DNA from: Metabacillus sp. KUDC1714
GTDB lineage: Bacteria; Bacillota; Bacilli; Bacillales; Bacillaceae
Assembly (NCBI RefSeq): GCF_014217835.1
Contig: NZ_CP055263.1
Coordinates: 4,467,501 to 4,531,500, forward strand
DNA length: 64,000 nt
Direction of reading: 5' to 3'
The notes beneath the pieces were generated by a model that saw nothing but the letters and a program-made list of their open reading frames with translations, did not search any database and had not been told where the DNA came from. The position numbers and the translations under genes were made by a program. Shown in pieces: positions 41,574 through 50,058 of the stretch. Positions within the stretch are counted from its first letter, which is position 1. Each line of letters opens with the position of its first letter.

Positions 41574-44246
41574 GTGAGATTTACAATAAGTAAAAAGTTA
41601 ATCCTAGGTTTTCTGTCTGTAACTCTATTTTTCGGTGCAACTAGTGGGATTTTTTATTATTACATCAATAAAATTAATAACTCGTATTCATCAATAATAA
41701 ATGTACGTGTCAATATCTTAAGTAATATAAAAGATATTGAAATTTTAGCAACTCAGCAAACCAATAGTTTACGTGGGTATTTGTTAACCAAAAGCCCAGA
41801 CTTTGAAAAGGAACTACAACGGGCAAATATTGAATTGGATTTGTTAATACGCGAAACAAGTAGCCTTGTTACCCAATCTGAAAGTAGAAAAGTTGTTACA
41901 GAACTAAGTGAACTTAATAAGCAGTTTACTAAAAAGTATGAAGAGTTATTGAGGCAATTTGAAGAAGATTCGAATCAAGAAGAAGCATTAGATTATTTTA
42001 TTTCGGAAGTGCTGCCTATAGGAATTGAGTTTGCTCCGTTAACTAAATATCTTACTGAACGAAATAATCAATTAATGAGTGATGCCAAAGCAGAGAACAC
42101 GGCACTAGTTGATGATATTAAACAAACCACAATCTTAATAAGCTTTGTTGTACTTATAATCAATCTATTAATTGGGTTATTTATTTCTAAAAATATTACT
42201 AATAATCTATCAAAGATAACTAAAGTGATTACCACATTAACATCAACTTCCAGTACAAAAGAACGTTACATACCAATTGAAGTAAAAACGAATGATGAAA
42301 TAGGTGATATTGCAAATGCTTTTAATAAGATGACGATAGCTCTTCAGGAAAAAAGCTGGCTTGAAACAAGCATTACAGATATAGCCACAATGTATCAAGG
42401 GATTCATGATCTTCCAACATTAGCCGAGAAATTTATTACTAAAATCACACCGATGGTTGGTGCAAATTACGGTGTGTTTTATATCAAGCAAGGATCTGAA
42501 GAACCAAGATTTCAAAGTCTTGCAACTTATGCATTTCAAAATCAGAAAATGAGTGTTCCTAGCTTTAGTTACGGGGAAGGAATTATCGGACAAGCAGCAC
42601 TTGAAAAGCGAGCAATTCATCTTGTAGAGCTCCCGGAAAACTATATTCAAATATCTTCAGGTGTAGGTACTGCTTCACCAGCTAGCCTATTCATTATACC
42701 GGTTGAATTTGAAGGGGAAATTACAGTCATTATTGAATTAGCTTCGTTTAAAAAATTTGAACCTATTCAAGAAAGATTATTAAAACAAATTGCCAACCAT
42801 ATTGGTATTACTGTAAATAGTGTGAGAGGTCGTATGCAGGTTGAAAATTTATTAAGAGAATCAAAGCAATTAACAGAAGAATTACAAAGTCAGTCTGAGG
42901 AGTTGCAGCTTCAGCATGAAGAACTAATAAGTATGAATGAAAAACTTGAAGAACAGTATAAAAGCTCGGAACAAAAAACAAAAGATTTAAACAATACCAA
43001 AATGGAACTTGAGGAAAAAGCTGTCCAATTAGAACTTAATTCAAAATATAAGTCAGAATTTTTAGCTAATATGTCACATGAGTTACGTTCACCGTTAAAC
43101 AGCTTGCTTATTCTAGCACATCTGCTTACTGAAAATGAAGAAGGAAATCTTACGATTCAACAAGTTGAGTTTGCAGACACCATTTATAAGTCGGGAAATG
43201 ACCTACTACACTTAATTAATGAAATATTAGATTTGGCTAAAATTGAGTCAGGAAATATTGAGATCATACCTAGCGAAGTTATTCTTAATGATGTATGTCG
43301 TTTTATCGAACGTCAATTTCAGCCGCTTGCAGATCAAAAAGGGTTAAAGTTTTCAATTCAAATTGATGACAAATTACCAAAAGTTATATGGACAGATGAA
43401 CAACGATTACAACAAGTTATCAAAAATTTACTAACAAATGCCTTTAAATTTACCGAATATGGTGAAGTTGAGATGAAACTTTATAAAGCGAATTTAGCAA
43501 ATCATCCTACTTTAAAAAATGACGAAACGATTCTAGCATTTTCGATTAAAGATACTGGAATTGGAATACCGATTGATAAACAACAGTTAATATTCAAGGC
43601 CTTTCAACAAGGAGATGGAACAACCAGTCGTAAATATGGGGGGACAGGATTAGGTCTTTCAATTAGTCGAGAACTTGCACAATTGTTAGGCGGGGGTATT
43701 GATGTTGAAAGCTCTCCAAGTAAAGGGAGTACATTTACGTTTTATTTACCCGTTTATGATAAAAGTAGTTTAACAGAAGTAAATCCATTAAATGATGAAG
43801 TGGCAACTACACTTGAGATTATTAATGATAACAAACAGAATTCTCTACTAGAACAAGATGGAGACGAATTGTTAAAGGGGAAAAAAATACTTATTGTTGA
43901 TGATGATATGCGGAACATATTTGCAATTACAACAGCCCTAGAAAAGAAGCAAATGGAAATTGTCTTTGCTGAAAATGGCAAGAGTGGACTTATTGTTTTA
44001 CAGGAAAATCCAGATATTGATTTAATTCTTATGGATATCATGATGCCTGAAATGGATGGATATGAGACAATCCGAATAATTCGTAAGAAGTCAGAATACG
44101 AAGACATTCCAATCATTGCCTTGACCGCGAAAGCGATGAAAATTGATAAAGATAAATGCATAGAAGCTGGTGCGTCAGACTATATTAGTAAGCCTGTATT
44201 TTTAGATCAACTCTTTTCTTTAATGAAGGTATGGTTGTACAGATAG
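41574..44246 (+). CDS. Hybrid histidine kinase (CHASE3-like, HAMP, GAF, HisKA, HATPase, REC)
   Basis: An 890-residue membrane sensor: helix 1 (about 10-30), extracellular helical CHASE3/4HB-like domain to about 180, helix 2 (185-207), HAMP (208-262), GAF (about 285-420), a long Gln/Glu-rich coiled coil (430-490), HisKA with H502 in MSHELRSPLN, HATPase (NLLTNAFKF; DTGIGIP; GGTGLGLSI) and a C-terminal receiver with D821 in LILMDIMMPEMDG. It should autophosphorylate H502 and pass phosphate to its own receiver or a partner. GTG start. A CheR gene follows after 11 bp and a second kinase overlaps that, forming one signalling operon. Confidence 0.88.
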   Translation: MRFTISKKLILGFLSVTLFFGATSGIFYYYINKINNSYSSIINVRVNILSNIKDIEILATQQTNSLRGYLLTKSPDFEKELQRANIELDLLIRETSSLVTQSESRKVVTELSELNKQFTKKYEELLRQFEEDSNQEEALDYFISEVLPIGIEFAPLTKYLTERNNQLMSDAKAENTALVDDIKQTTILISFVVLIINLLIGLFISKNITNNLSKITKVITTLTSTSSTKERYIPIEVKTNDEIGDIANAFNKMTIALQEKSWLETSITDIATMYQGIHDLPTLAEKFITKITPMVGANYGVFYIKQGSEEPRFQSLATYAFQNQKMSVPSFSYGEGIIGQAALEKRAIHLVELPENYIQISSGVGTASPASLFIIPVEFEGEITVIIELASFKKFEPIQERLLKQIANHIGITVNSVRGRMQVENLLRESKQLTEELQSQSEELQLQHEELISMNEKLEEQYKSSEQKTKDLNNTKMELEEKAVQLELNSKYKSEFLANMSHELRSPLNSLLILAHLLTENEEGNLTIQQVEFADTIYKSGNDLLHLINEILDLAKIESGNIEIIPSEVILNDVCRFIERQFQPLADQKGLKFSIQIDDKLPKVIWTDEQRLQQVIKNLLTNAFKFTEYGEVEMKLYKANLANHPTLKNDETILAFSIKDTGIGIPIDKQQLIFKAFQQGDGTTSRKYGGTGLGLSISRELAQLLGGGIDVESSPSKGSTFTFYLPVYDKSSLTEVNPLNDEVATTLEIINDNKQNSLLEQDGDELLKGKKILIVDDDMRNIFAITTALEKKQMEIVFAENGKSGLIVLQENPDIDLILMDIMMPEMDGYETIRIIRKKSEYEDIPIIALTAKAMKIDKDKCIEAGASDYISKPVFLDQLFSLMKVWLYR

Positions 44247-44257
44247 GTGGTTACTCA

Positions 44258-45109
44258 ATGGAAAAGATTGTGATGCATGAAAAGAATCCTGTAGATCTTG
44301 AAAAAATAGAAATTGATTTATTACTAGAAGGTATTTATCGGCATTATGGATTTGATTTTCGAAACTATGTATTCTCATCGATTCGTCGTCGTATATGGCA
44401 TCGAATCTATTCTGAGAAATTATCGTCAGTTTCAGGATTACAAGAATTGGTTCTACATGATCCAAAAATTATGAGAAGTCTATTAGAGGATTTCTCGATC
44501 ACGGTAACTGAAATGTTCCGTGATCCCAGTTTTTATTCAGCTTTTCGTAAGAAAATCATTCCTATATTAAAAGAATATCCTACTATTCGGATATGGCATG
44601 CAGGGTGTTCTACAGGTGAAGAAGTCTACTCAATGGCAATTCTGTTATACGATGAAGGATTACATAAAAAAGCAACATTATACGCAACTGATATTAATGA
44701 ATCTGCGTTAGAAACAGCGAAGTTAGGTATTTTTCCATTAAAGAAGATGCAATTGTATACAAAAAATTACCTACATTCAGGTGGTAGAAAAGCATTTACT
44801 GAATATTACACAGTTAAAGACAATCAAGCAATTTTTCATGCCTTCCTACGAGAAAATGTTGTTTTTGCTCAACATAATCTAGCGGTGGATCATTCTTTTA
44901 ATGAGTTTCATGTCATTCTCTGTAGAAATGTCATGATTTATTTTAACTCAAATTTACAAAACCGTGTGCACGAATTATTTTATAATAGTCTAGTTTCATC
45001 AGGAATATTGGGGATTGGAAAAAGAGAGGATCTTGCTTTTACTAGCCATAGTACGTGTTATGAGGAGATGGATTCTGATGAAAAGCTATATCGAAAAATG
45101 GAACACTAA
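44258..45109 (+). CDS. CheR-type protein-glutamate methyltransferase
   Basis: A 283-residue SAM-dependent methyltransferase: an N-terminal helical domain (RIWHRIYSEKLSSV; DFSITVTEMFRDPSFYSAF) and the SAM-binding core WHAGCSTGEEVYSMA, with VILCRNVMIYFN near the C-terminus. Canonical CheR methylates receptor glutamates. Here it sits between two histidine kinases with no CheB or receptor nearby, so it may modify the helical sensor or coiled-coil region of the neighbouring hybrid kinase. ATG 44258 is preceded by AGGTGG; the ATG at 44231 lies inside the kinase gene. Confidence 0.83.
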   Translation: MEKIVMHEKNPVDLEKIEIDLLLEGIYRHYGFDFRNYVFSSIRRRIWHRIYSEKLSSVSGLQELVLHDPKIMRSLLEDFSITVTEMFRDPSFYSAFRKKIIPILKEYPTIRIWHAGCSTGEEVYSMAILLYDEGLHKKATLYATDINESALETAKLGIFPLKKMQLYTKNYLHSGGRKAFTEYYTVKDNQAIFHAFLRENVVFAQHNLAVDHSFNEFHVILCRNVMIYFNSNLQNRVHELFYNSLVSSGILGIGKREDLAFTSHSTCYEEMDSDEKLYRKMEH

Positions 45110-46904
45110 TGCAAATAAAGTAAATATATTATTAGTAGATGATCGTCCAGAGAATCTATTAGCACTTGAAAGTGTCCTATCCTCACCTGAATACAATTTA
45201 ATTAGTGTCAATTCAGGTGAAGCAGCGTTAAAGCATGTACTTATAGATAACATTGCTGTAATTTTGCTAGATGTACAAATGCCAGGGATTGATGGATTTG
45301 AAACAGCTAGAATGATAAAGTCTCGTGAGAAATCTAAGCAAATTCCAATTATTTTTATTACAGCCATTAGTCAGGCTTTAGAGCATGTGACAGAGGGGTA
45401 TCACTCAGGTGCTATTGATTATATCTTTAAACCTTTTCACCCTGAAACTTTGAGGATGAAAATTGATGCTTTTATAAAAATTCATCGATACCAAGAACAA
45501 ATTATGTTTCAGAATGAAGTATTAAGAGTAACCGGAGAAACATTGGCAGATACCCTTGTTACTTTTGATGAAACTGGTAAGGTGATAACGACAAATCCCG
45601 CAATAGACAATATGTTTGGATATATGGTGGAAGAAATAATAAATGAACACATCAATCTGATTGTACCTGATTTGACAAAGTATTTTGGAGATCTTATCCA
45701 TATAGGTACAATTATTGAAACTACGGCACTCCGAAAGAATTCATCTGTTTTTCCAGCTGATATCCAAATTGGAGAGGCTAGTATAGGAGGTCAGCTGGTT
45801 TATGTTTGTTCAATTCGTGATGTTACAGAAAGAAAGCTGATTGAGGAAGAACGTTTTCGTAAAATATTTGAAGCAACACCATGCCTTGTATCATTGCGAT
45901 CGCTAAAAGACTGGCACTTTATCAACGTAAATAAGAGTTGGTTAACTTACTCTGGATTTAATCACTATGAAGAAATACTCAATCAATCAGCCGATCCTCT
46001 AACATATATCTCTTATGAAGATATTGGTGAAACCGTTGTTGAAATGGCTGATTTAACACATCCTGTATACAATAGCAGAATAAAGTACTTAAACAAAACA
46101 GGAGAGTTACGAGAAGGTTTATTATCAACTGAATTAATGGAATTACATGGAGAGAACTGTCTTCTTTCAGTAATCACTGACATTACAGAGAGAGTTTTAG
46201 TCGAGAAAGAAATGGCACGGTTGGACCGTCTAAACATTGTAGGGGAAATGGCGTCTGGAATTGTCCACGAAGTTCGTAATCCGATGACAACCATCCGTGG
46301 GTTTTTACAAATGTCTAAAGATTTTCCTTCATCTGAATTTATTGACATTATGATTGAAGAGCTTGATCGGGCGCATAATATCATTACTGAATTTCTATCA
46401 GTCTCAAAAAATAATAATACAAAACGAGAATGGAAGAATTTAAACGGAGTTATTGAAACATTGTTCCCGCTTATTCAAGCGAAAGCGATGTACACAGATC
46501 ATCATGTTGATCTAGATCTAGCTGTCTGCCCTTCTATACAAATCCATGAACGTGAAATTCGGCAATTGATTTTAAACCTTTCACTTAATGGTCTTGAGGC
46601 AATGTCTTCAAGCGGAACCTTAACCATTAAAACATATCATCAAGATGACCAGGTTGTTTTAGCAATTCAGGATCAAGGTTGTGGGATTAAGGATGAAGTT
46701 ATTGATAAAATTGGTACACCTTTCTTCAGTACAAAGAAAAATGGTACTGGTCTTGGTTTGTCCATTTGTCATAAAGTTGTTTCTGAACATAACGGCAAAA
46801 TTAAGATTGATTCAAGTGACAAAGGTACTACATTTTTAGTTTATTTTCCTTGTGAAGACAATCAGTTATTAGGTGAAGATTCTCATCATATGCTCAATCT
46901 TTAA
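45078..46904 (+). CDS. Response regulator-PAS-histidine kinase fusion
   Basis: A 608-residue soluble protein: an N-terminal receiver (about 14-130; VDDRPENLLALESVL, phosphoacceptor D65 in ILLDVQMPGIDG), two PAS domains (about 155-265 and 280-385) and a kinase core with H397 in GIVHEVRNPMTT, NLSLNGLEAM, DQGCGIKDE and GTGLGLSICHK. The kinase core resembles sporulation-type KinA/KinE and Spo0B-feeding kinases. It overlaps the CheR gene by 32 bp; GAGGAG precedes ATG 45078. The receiver probably takes phosphate from the upstream hybrid kinase, giving a relay. Confidence 0.85.
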   Translation: MKSYIEKWNTNANKVNILLVDDRPENLLALESVLSSPEYNLISVNSGEAALKHVLIDNIAVILLDVQMPGIDGFETARMIKSREKSKQIPIIFITAISQALEHVTEGYHSGAIDYIFKPFHPETLRMKIDAFIKIHRYQEQIMFQNEVLRVTGETLADTLVTFDETGKVITTNPAIDNMFGYMVEEIINEHINLIVPDLTKYFGDLIHIGTIIETTALRKNSSVFPADIQIGEASIGGQLVYVCSIRDVTERKLIEEERFRKIFEATPCLVSLRSLKDWHFINVNKSWLTYSGFNHYEEILNQSADPLTYISYEDIGETVVEMADLTHPVYNSRIKYLNKTGELREGLLSTELMELHGENCLLSVITDITERVLVEKEMARLDRLNIVGEMASGIVHEVRNPMTTIRGFLQMSKDFPSSEFIDIMIEELDRAHNIITEFLSVSKNNNTKREWKNLNGVIETLFPLIQAKAMYTDHHVDLDLAVCPSIQIHEREIRQLILNLSLNGLEAMSSSGTLTIKTYHQDDQVVLAIQDQGCGIKDEVIDKIGTPFFSTKKNGTGLGLSICHKVVSEHNGKIKIDSSDKGTTFLVYFPCEDNQLLGEDSHHMLNL

Positions 46905-46963
46905 GTGATAAGGTTGTGGATTTACGAGAAATAATAAAAAAGTTTAAAATGTAAATAATATGT

Positions 46964-47003
46964 CCCCTAAAATCATTTTAACCAGTGATTTTAGGGGTTT
47001 TTG
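46964..47003 (+). terminator. Terminator of the kinase-CheR-kinase operon
   Basis: CCCCTAAAATCA (46964-46975) pairs perfectly with TGATTTTAGGGG (46986-46997), followed by TTTTTG. Confidence 0.88.
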
Positions 47004-47088
47004 TTAAAAAAAGTAATAGTATCTTTGAAATATATTCTTTTTTAAAGAAAAGGTTGATTAAAAATAAAATGTCATTACAATAGAAATA

Positions 47089-47102
47089 GTAAAGCGCTTT
47101 CA
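47089..47102. promoter_or_regulatory. Operator-like site AAAGCGCTTTCA upstream of first LacI gene
   Basis: GTAAAGCGCTTTCA contains the palindrome AAAGCGCTTT with a central CG, typical of LacI-family operators and close to a cre (two end mismatches). The same core recurs at 49926-49935 in front of the ABC transporter. It may bind CcpA or the adjacent regulator. Confidence 0.5.
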
Positions 47103-47265
47103 GTTTAGTGGAAATAAAATTGGTGCCAAAATAATTTATCGTATACTTCATACATGTTACATAGTGAACTAGACTTGTAGAAAGTAGCAAAGGTTAGTAT
47201 TCCCTTTATGTTAAATGACTTTTTACTTACACATTAGGATTACTGAAGGAAAGTGGGAACTAAAA

Positions 47266-48264
47266 GTGAAAATTACGATCTATGATGTTGCAGAAAAAGC
47301 AGGTGTTTCAATTTCTACCGTATCTAAGGTCTTGAATAATCAGCAGGTTGGAAAAAAATCAAAGGAAAAAGTTTTAAGTGCAATGAACGAGCTAAAATAC
47401 AAGCCAAGTGTCCTTGCATCTGCTTTAACTGGTAAGCGAACTTCCACAATAGGTTTTTTGTTACCCGATATCGCAAATCCTTTTATTGCTGAGATGGCAC
47501 GTCAAGTTGAAGACCGTGCCCATGAACGGGGATATAACCTTGTTATCTGCAGTACTGATTTTAGATCGGAAAAAGAAGAGCACTACGTTTCATTGCTACG
47601 GCAGAAAAGCGTCGATGGTTTTATTTTTGCTGGTGGTTTTAAAAATAGGAATGTTGTTATGGAGTTGCTAAAGGAAAATGTTCCAGTGATTCTACTAGCT
47701 GCTGAACCTCACCCTAACCTGACTGTGAATACTGTAACCGTGGATAATTTTGTTGGAGGTTATGAAATAGCTAATTACTTAATTTCTCAAGGTCATAAAA
47801 ATATAGCAGTAATTGCTGAGGATGCCACAAGCAGTCAGGAGCGAATTCGCGGCTACAAACAGGCTATGCAAGATCATAACTTATATGTACAAGATGAGCA
47901 TATAATGATCTGTAACTCTAGTGTCGAACATGCACAGAAGCTAACAGAAGCAACACTGGATACACCTAATCCACCAACAGCAATTATTGGCGCCAATGAT
48001 TTGCTAGCGATTGGGATTTTGATTGGTGCACGTGAAAAAAACTTAGTTATTCCTCAAGATCTATCAATTACAGGATTTGATAACACACTATTATCGAAAT
48101 GCTGTGATCCAACATTAACAACGGTTGATCAACCAATTCAGAGCATGTGCTCTCAAGCAGTGGATATTTTATTAGCTGAGATAGAAGGTAAACATAATAC
48201 AAGACAAAAGATACTGGTACTGCCGAAGTTAATTATAAGAAACTCAACTTGTGAGGTATACTAA
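47266..48264 (+). CDS. LacI-family regulator 1
   Basis: A 332-residue LacI/GalR regulator: helix-turn-helix ITIYDVAEKAGVSISTVSKVL at the N-terminus, hinge SVLASALTGKRT, and a periplasmic-binding-protein-like sensor (about 60-330). GTG 47266 starts the usual family N-terminus; upstream codons to 47215 are open but do not belong to the family. It is followed by a closely related regulator and then a sugar ABC transporter, so it probably senses the same sugar class. A cre-like site lies 165 bp upstream. Confidence 0.87.
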   Translation: MKITIYDVAEKAGVSISTVSKVLNNQQVGKKSKEKVLSAMNELKYKPSVLASALTGKRTSTIGFLLPDIANPFIAEMARQVEDRAHERGYNLVICSTDFRSEKEEHYVSLLRQKSVDGFIFAGGFKNRNVVMELLKENVPVILLAAEPHPNLTVNTVTVDNFVGGYEIANYLISQGHKNIAVIAEDATSSQERIRGYKQAMQDHNLYVQDEHIMICNSSVEHAQKLTEATLDTPNPPTAIIGANDLLAIGILIGAREKNLVIPQDLSITGFDNTLLSKCCDPTLTTVDQPIQSMCSQAVDILLAEIEGKHNTRQKILVLPKLIIRNSTCEVY

Positions 48265-48273
48265 CATCGTTAG

Positions 48274-48287
48274 GGTTATCGATAACC
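48274..48287. promoter_or_regulatory. Perfect palindrome GGTTATCGATAACC
   Basis: A 14-bp perfect dyad ten bases after the first LacI stop codon and just before its terminator. The same TATCGAT core is found at 48398-48411, 49755-49770 and 49783-49796 (ATCGAT). It is probably an operator for one of the two LacI proteins, oddly placed downstream of a gene. Confidence 0.55.
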
Positions 48288-48303
48288 TTTAATATTGCAT
48301 GTT

Positions 48304-48341
48304 AAAAGAGTCAAATCAAGATATGATTTGACTCTTTTTTT
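48304..48341 (+). terminator. Terminator after LacI regulator 1
   Basis: AAAAGAGTCAAATCA (48304-48318) pairs perfectly with TGATTTGACTCTTTT (48324-48338), followed by more T residues. Confidence 0.88.
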
Positions 48342-48384
48342 ATATAACAGTGTGAGGTGTAACAACTAAATATTTTAGTGGATA

Positions 48385-48411
48385 TGATATAATTAAAGGT
48401 ATCGATTAATG
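48385..48411 (+). promoter_or_regulatory. Promoter and operator of LacI regulator 2
   Basis: An extended -10 (TGATATAAT, 48385-48393) is followed five bases later by AGGTATCGATTAAT (48398-48411), a variant of the TATCGAT operator, which would cover the transcription start. This arrangement is typical of autorepression. No good -35 hexamer is visible, as expected with an extended -10. Confidence 0.55.
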
Positions 48412-48442
48412 AAAAATAGAATGTTTGAAAGAGTGTGGAAAG

Positions 48443-49456
48443 ATGAAACCTACCATTTATGATATCGCTAGAGAAGCAGGGGTTTCTGCTACTACTGTTA
48501 GCAAAGTTATAAATAATAAGGGACGCATAAGTGAAAAGACAAAAGCTAAAATAATGAAAATCATGGAAGATCTTCATTATCAACCGAATGTATTGGCCTC
48601 GGCAATGAAAGGGAAAAATACATTCACAATCGGAATTATCATTCCAGATATGAACAATCCTGTTTATTCTGAGTACTTGAAATTAATTGAAGCATACGGG
48701 CGTGAATTGGGATTTAGTATTTTAATTTGTAATACGAATAATGACCCAGAAAAAGAAGAAGAACAAGTAACGTTATTCCGTCAGAGACAGGTTGATGGCT
48801 TCATTATTGCTTCAAAATTTAAAAATGATGAGGTTCTTAAAGAGCTTATTAATGAGAATTTTCCATTAGTGCTTTTTGCACTTGAACGTCCTGAACTTAG
48901 TATTGATTGTGTAACTATTGATGATTTTTTAGGAGGATATAAGGTTACGGAATATTTACTATCATTAGGGCATCGACAAATTGGCGTAATGACTGAGGAT
49001 GCAGTAAGCAGTTTAGAGCGTGTTAAGGGTTATAAGCGAGCGTTATCAAATGCTGATATAGAATATAGCGAAAAATTAATTTACCAAAGTGAAACAACAA
49101 TCGAGAGGGCGGTTGAACAAGCAGGAAAACTTCTAGATAACCAAGATAGACCTACTGCAATCTTTGGTTGTAATGATGTTTTAGCTGTTGGTACAATAAT
49201 GGCGGCAAAACAACGTGGAATAAAGATTCCAAACGAATTATCTGTTATCGGTTTTGACAATACATTTATGTGCAAAATAGTAGAACCACAATTATCTTCA
49301 GTTGCGGCGCCTTTAGGTGAAATGGGGAGAAAAGCAATGGATCTGCTTATTAGTAAAATTGATAAAACAAATAAATTAAAGCAACGAATAAAGATGCTAC
49401 CTGATCTAGTGATTCGTGAGACAACAGCTCGAGTTTATGGGAAAGAAGGTCAATAG
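48443..49456 (+). CDS. LacI-family regulator 2
   Basis: A 337-residue LacI/GalR regulator with helix-turn-helix TIYDIAREAGVSATTVSKVI, hinge LASAMKGKNT and sugar-sensing C-terminal domain. It resembles regulator 1 throughout (for example EDAVSS and VIGFDNT segments), so the two are tandem duplicates or parallel family members. ATG 48443 begins the family N-terminus. TATCGAT operators at its own promoter and at the transporter promoter suggest it represses both. Confidence 0.87.
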   Translation: MKPTIYDIAREAGVSATTVSKVINNKGRISEKTKAKIMKIMEDLHYQPNVLASAMKGKNTFTIGIIIPDMNNPVYSEYLKLIEAYGRELGFSILICNTNNDPEKEEEQVTLFRQRQVDGFIIASKFKNDEVLKELINENFPLVLFALERPELSIDCVTIDDFLGGYKVTEYLLSLGHRQIGVMTEDAVSSLERVKGYKRALSNADIEYSEKLIYQSETTIERAVEQAGKLLDNQDRPTAIFGCNDVLAVGTIMAAKQRGIKIPNELSVIGFDNTFMCKIVEPQLSSVAAPLGEMGRKAMDLLISKIDKTNKLKQRIKMLPDLVIRETTARVYGKEGQ

Positions 49457-49537
49457 TAGGGGTGTCGTATGATTTACCTATTATCAATAGTTTTATTTAA
49501 CAAACCCTTTAAAAAATATACACACCCAATCTAAAAT

Positions 49538-49577
49538 AATACTCCTATTATACATTAAGTAGATAGGGGTATTTTTG
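49538..49577 (+). terminator. Terminator after LacI regulator 2
   Basis: AATACTCCTAT (49538-49548) pairs with ATAGGGGTATT (49563-49573, one G-T pair), followed by T residues. Confidence 0.7.
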
Positions 49578-49717
49578 TGTTCATATTAGTAAATGGCAGA
49601 TTAAACTGTAGGTTATTTAGTTACGCGAAGAATTGGAATAGTTAAGAAACCTTTTGCAGTTGTTAACAATAAAAGAATTTTAAGGTAAACAAAATTCAAA
49701 AAATTTCTAAAAAAGTG

Positions 49718-49746
49718 TTGAAAAGTAATTTGTCATAAGATAATAT
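49718..49746 (+). promoter_or_regulatory. Sigma-A promoter of the sugar ABC transporter
   Basis: TTGAAA (49718-49723), a 17-base spacer and TAATAT (49741-49746). The operator-like dyad starts nine bases after the -10, on the expected transcription start. The leader to the gene at 50059 is about 300 bases long. Confidence 0.6.
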
Positions 49747-49754
49747 ACAAATAG

Positions 49755-49796
49755 GGGTTATCGATTACCCGATAATGAATTTTGAAATCGATTACA
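49755..49796. promoter_or_regulatory. Two TATCGAT-type operators downstream of the ABC promoter
   Basis: GGGTTATCGATTACCC (49755-49770) is a near-perfect dyad and TGAAATCGATTACA (49783-49796) is a second copy of the core, 28 bases on. Same-face tandem operators over the start site suggest tight LacI-type repression. Confidence 0.6.
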
Positions 49797-50058
49797 ACGC
49801 TCATATCAGACGATAATTCCAAAATCACAAAGGGGTAAGGGGGATCACTTTCCGGATATCTATTGGTTTAAATCGGTCAATTCTTAAGTTAACATCATAG
49901 AATAACTCTTACATATTTAAAAGATAAAGCGCTTTCGTTATAATTGTTAACCTGTTATGAATAATGTATGTTTTATCTGTTAATTAAGTAGTAGTTTGCA
50001 ATTGTTTATTTTGTAAAATGTAAGCGTTTCACTAAAAGTTATTATAGGGGGTTTACTT
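49797..50058 (+). promoter_or_regulatory. Long leader of the sugar ABC operon with cre-like sites
   Basis: The leader holds AAAGCGCTTT (49926-49935), the same palindrome as upstream of LacI regulator 1, and TGTAAGCGTTTCA (50020-50032), a cre-like sequence one base short of consensus spacing. These would add catabolite control. AGGGGG serves the ATG at 50059. Confidence 0.45.

Noticed and set aside
43754..44161. 135-codon minus-strand frame within the hybrid kinase gene
   Set aside because: Antisense shadow of the receiver domain coding region.
46013..46384. 123-codon minus-strand frame within the second kinase gene
   Set aside because: Antisense shadow; no ribosome binding site.
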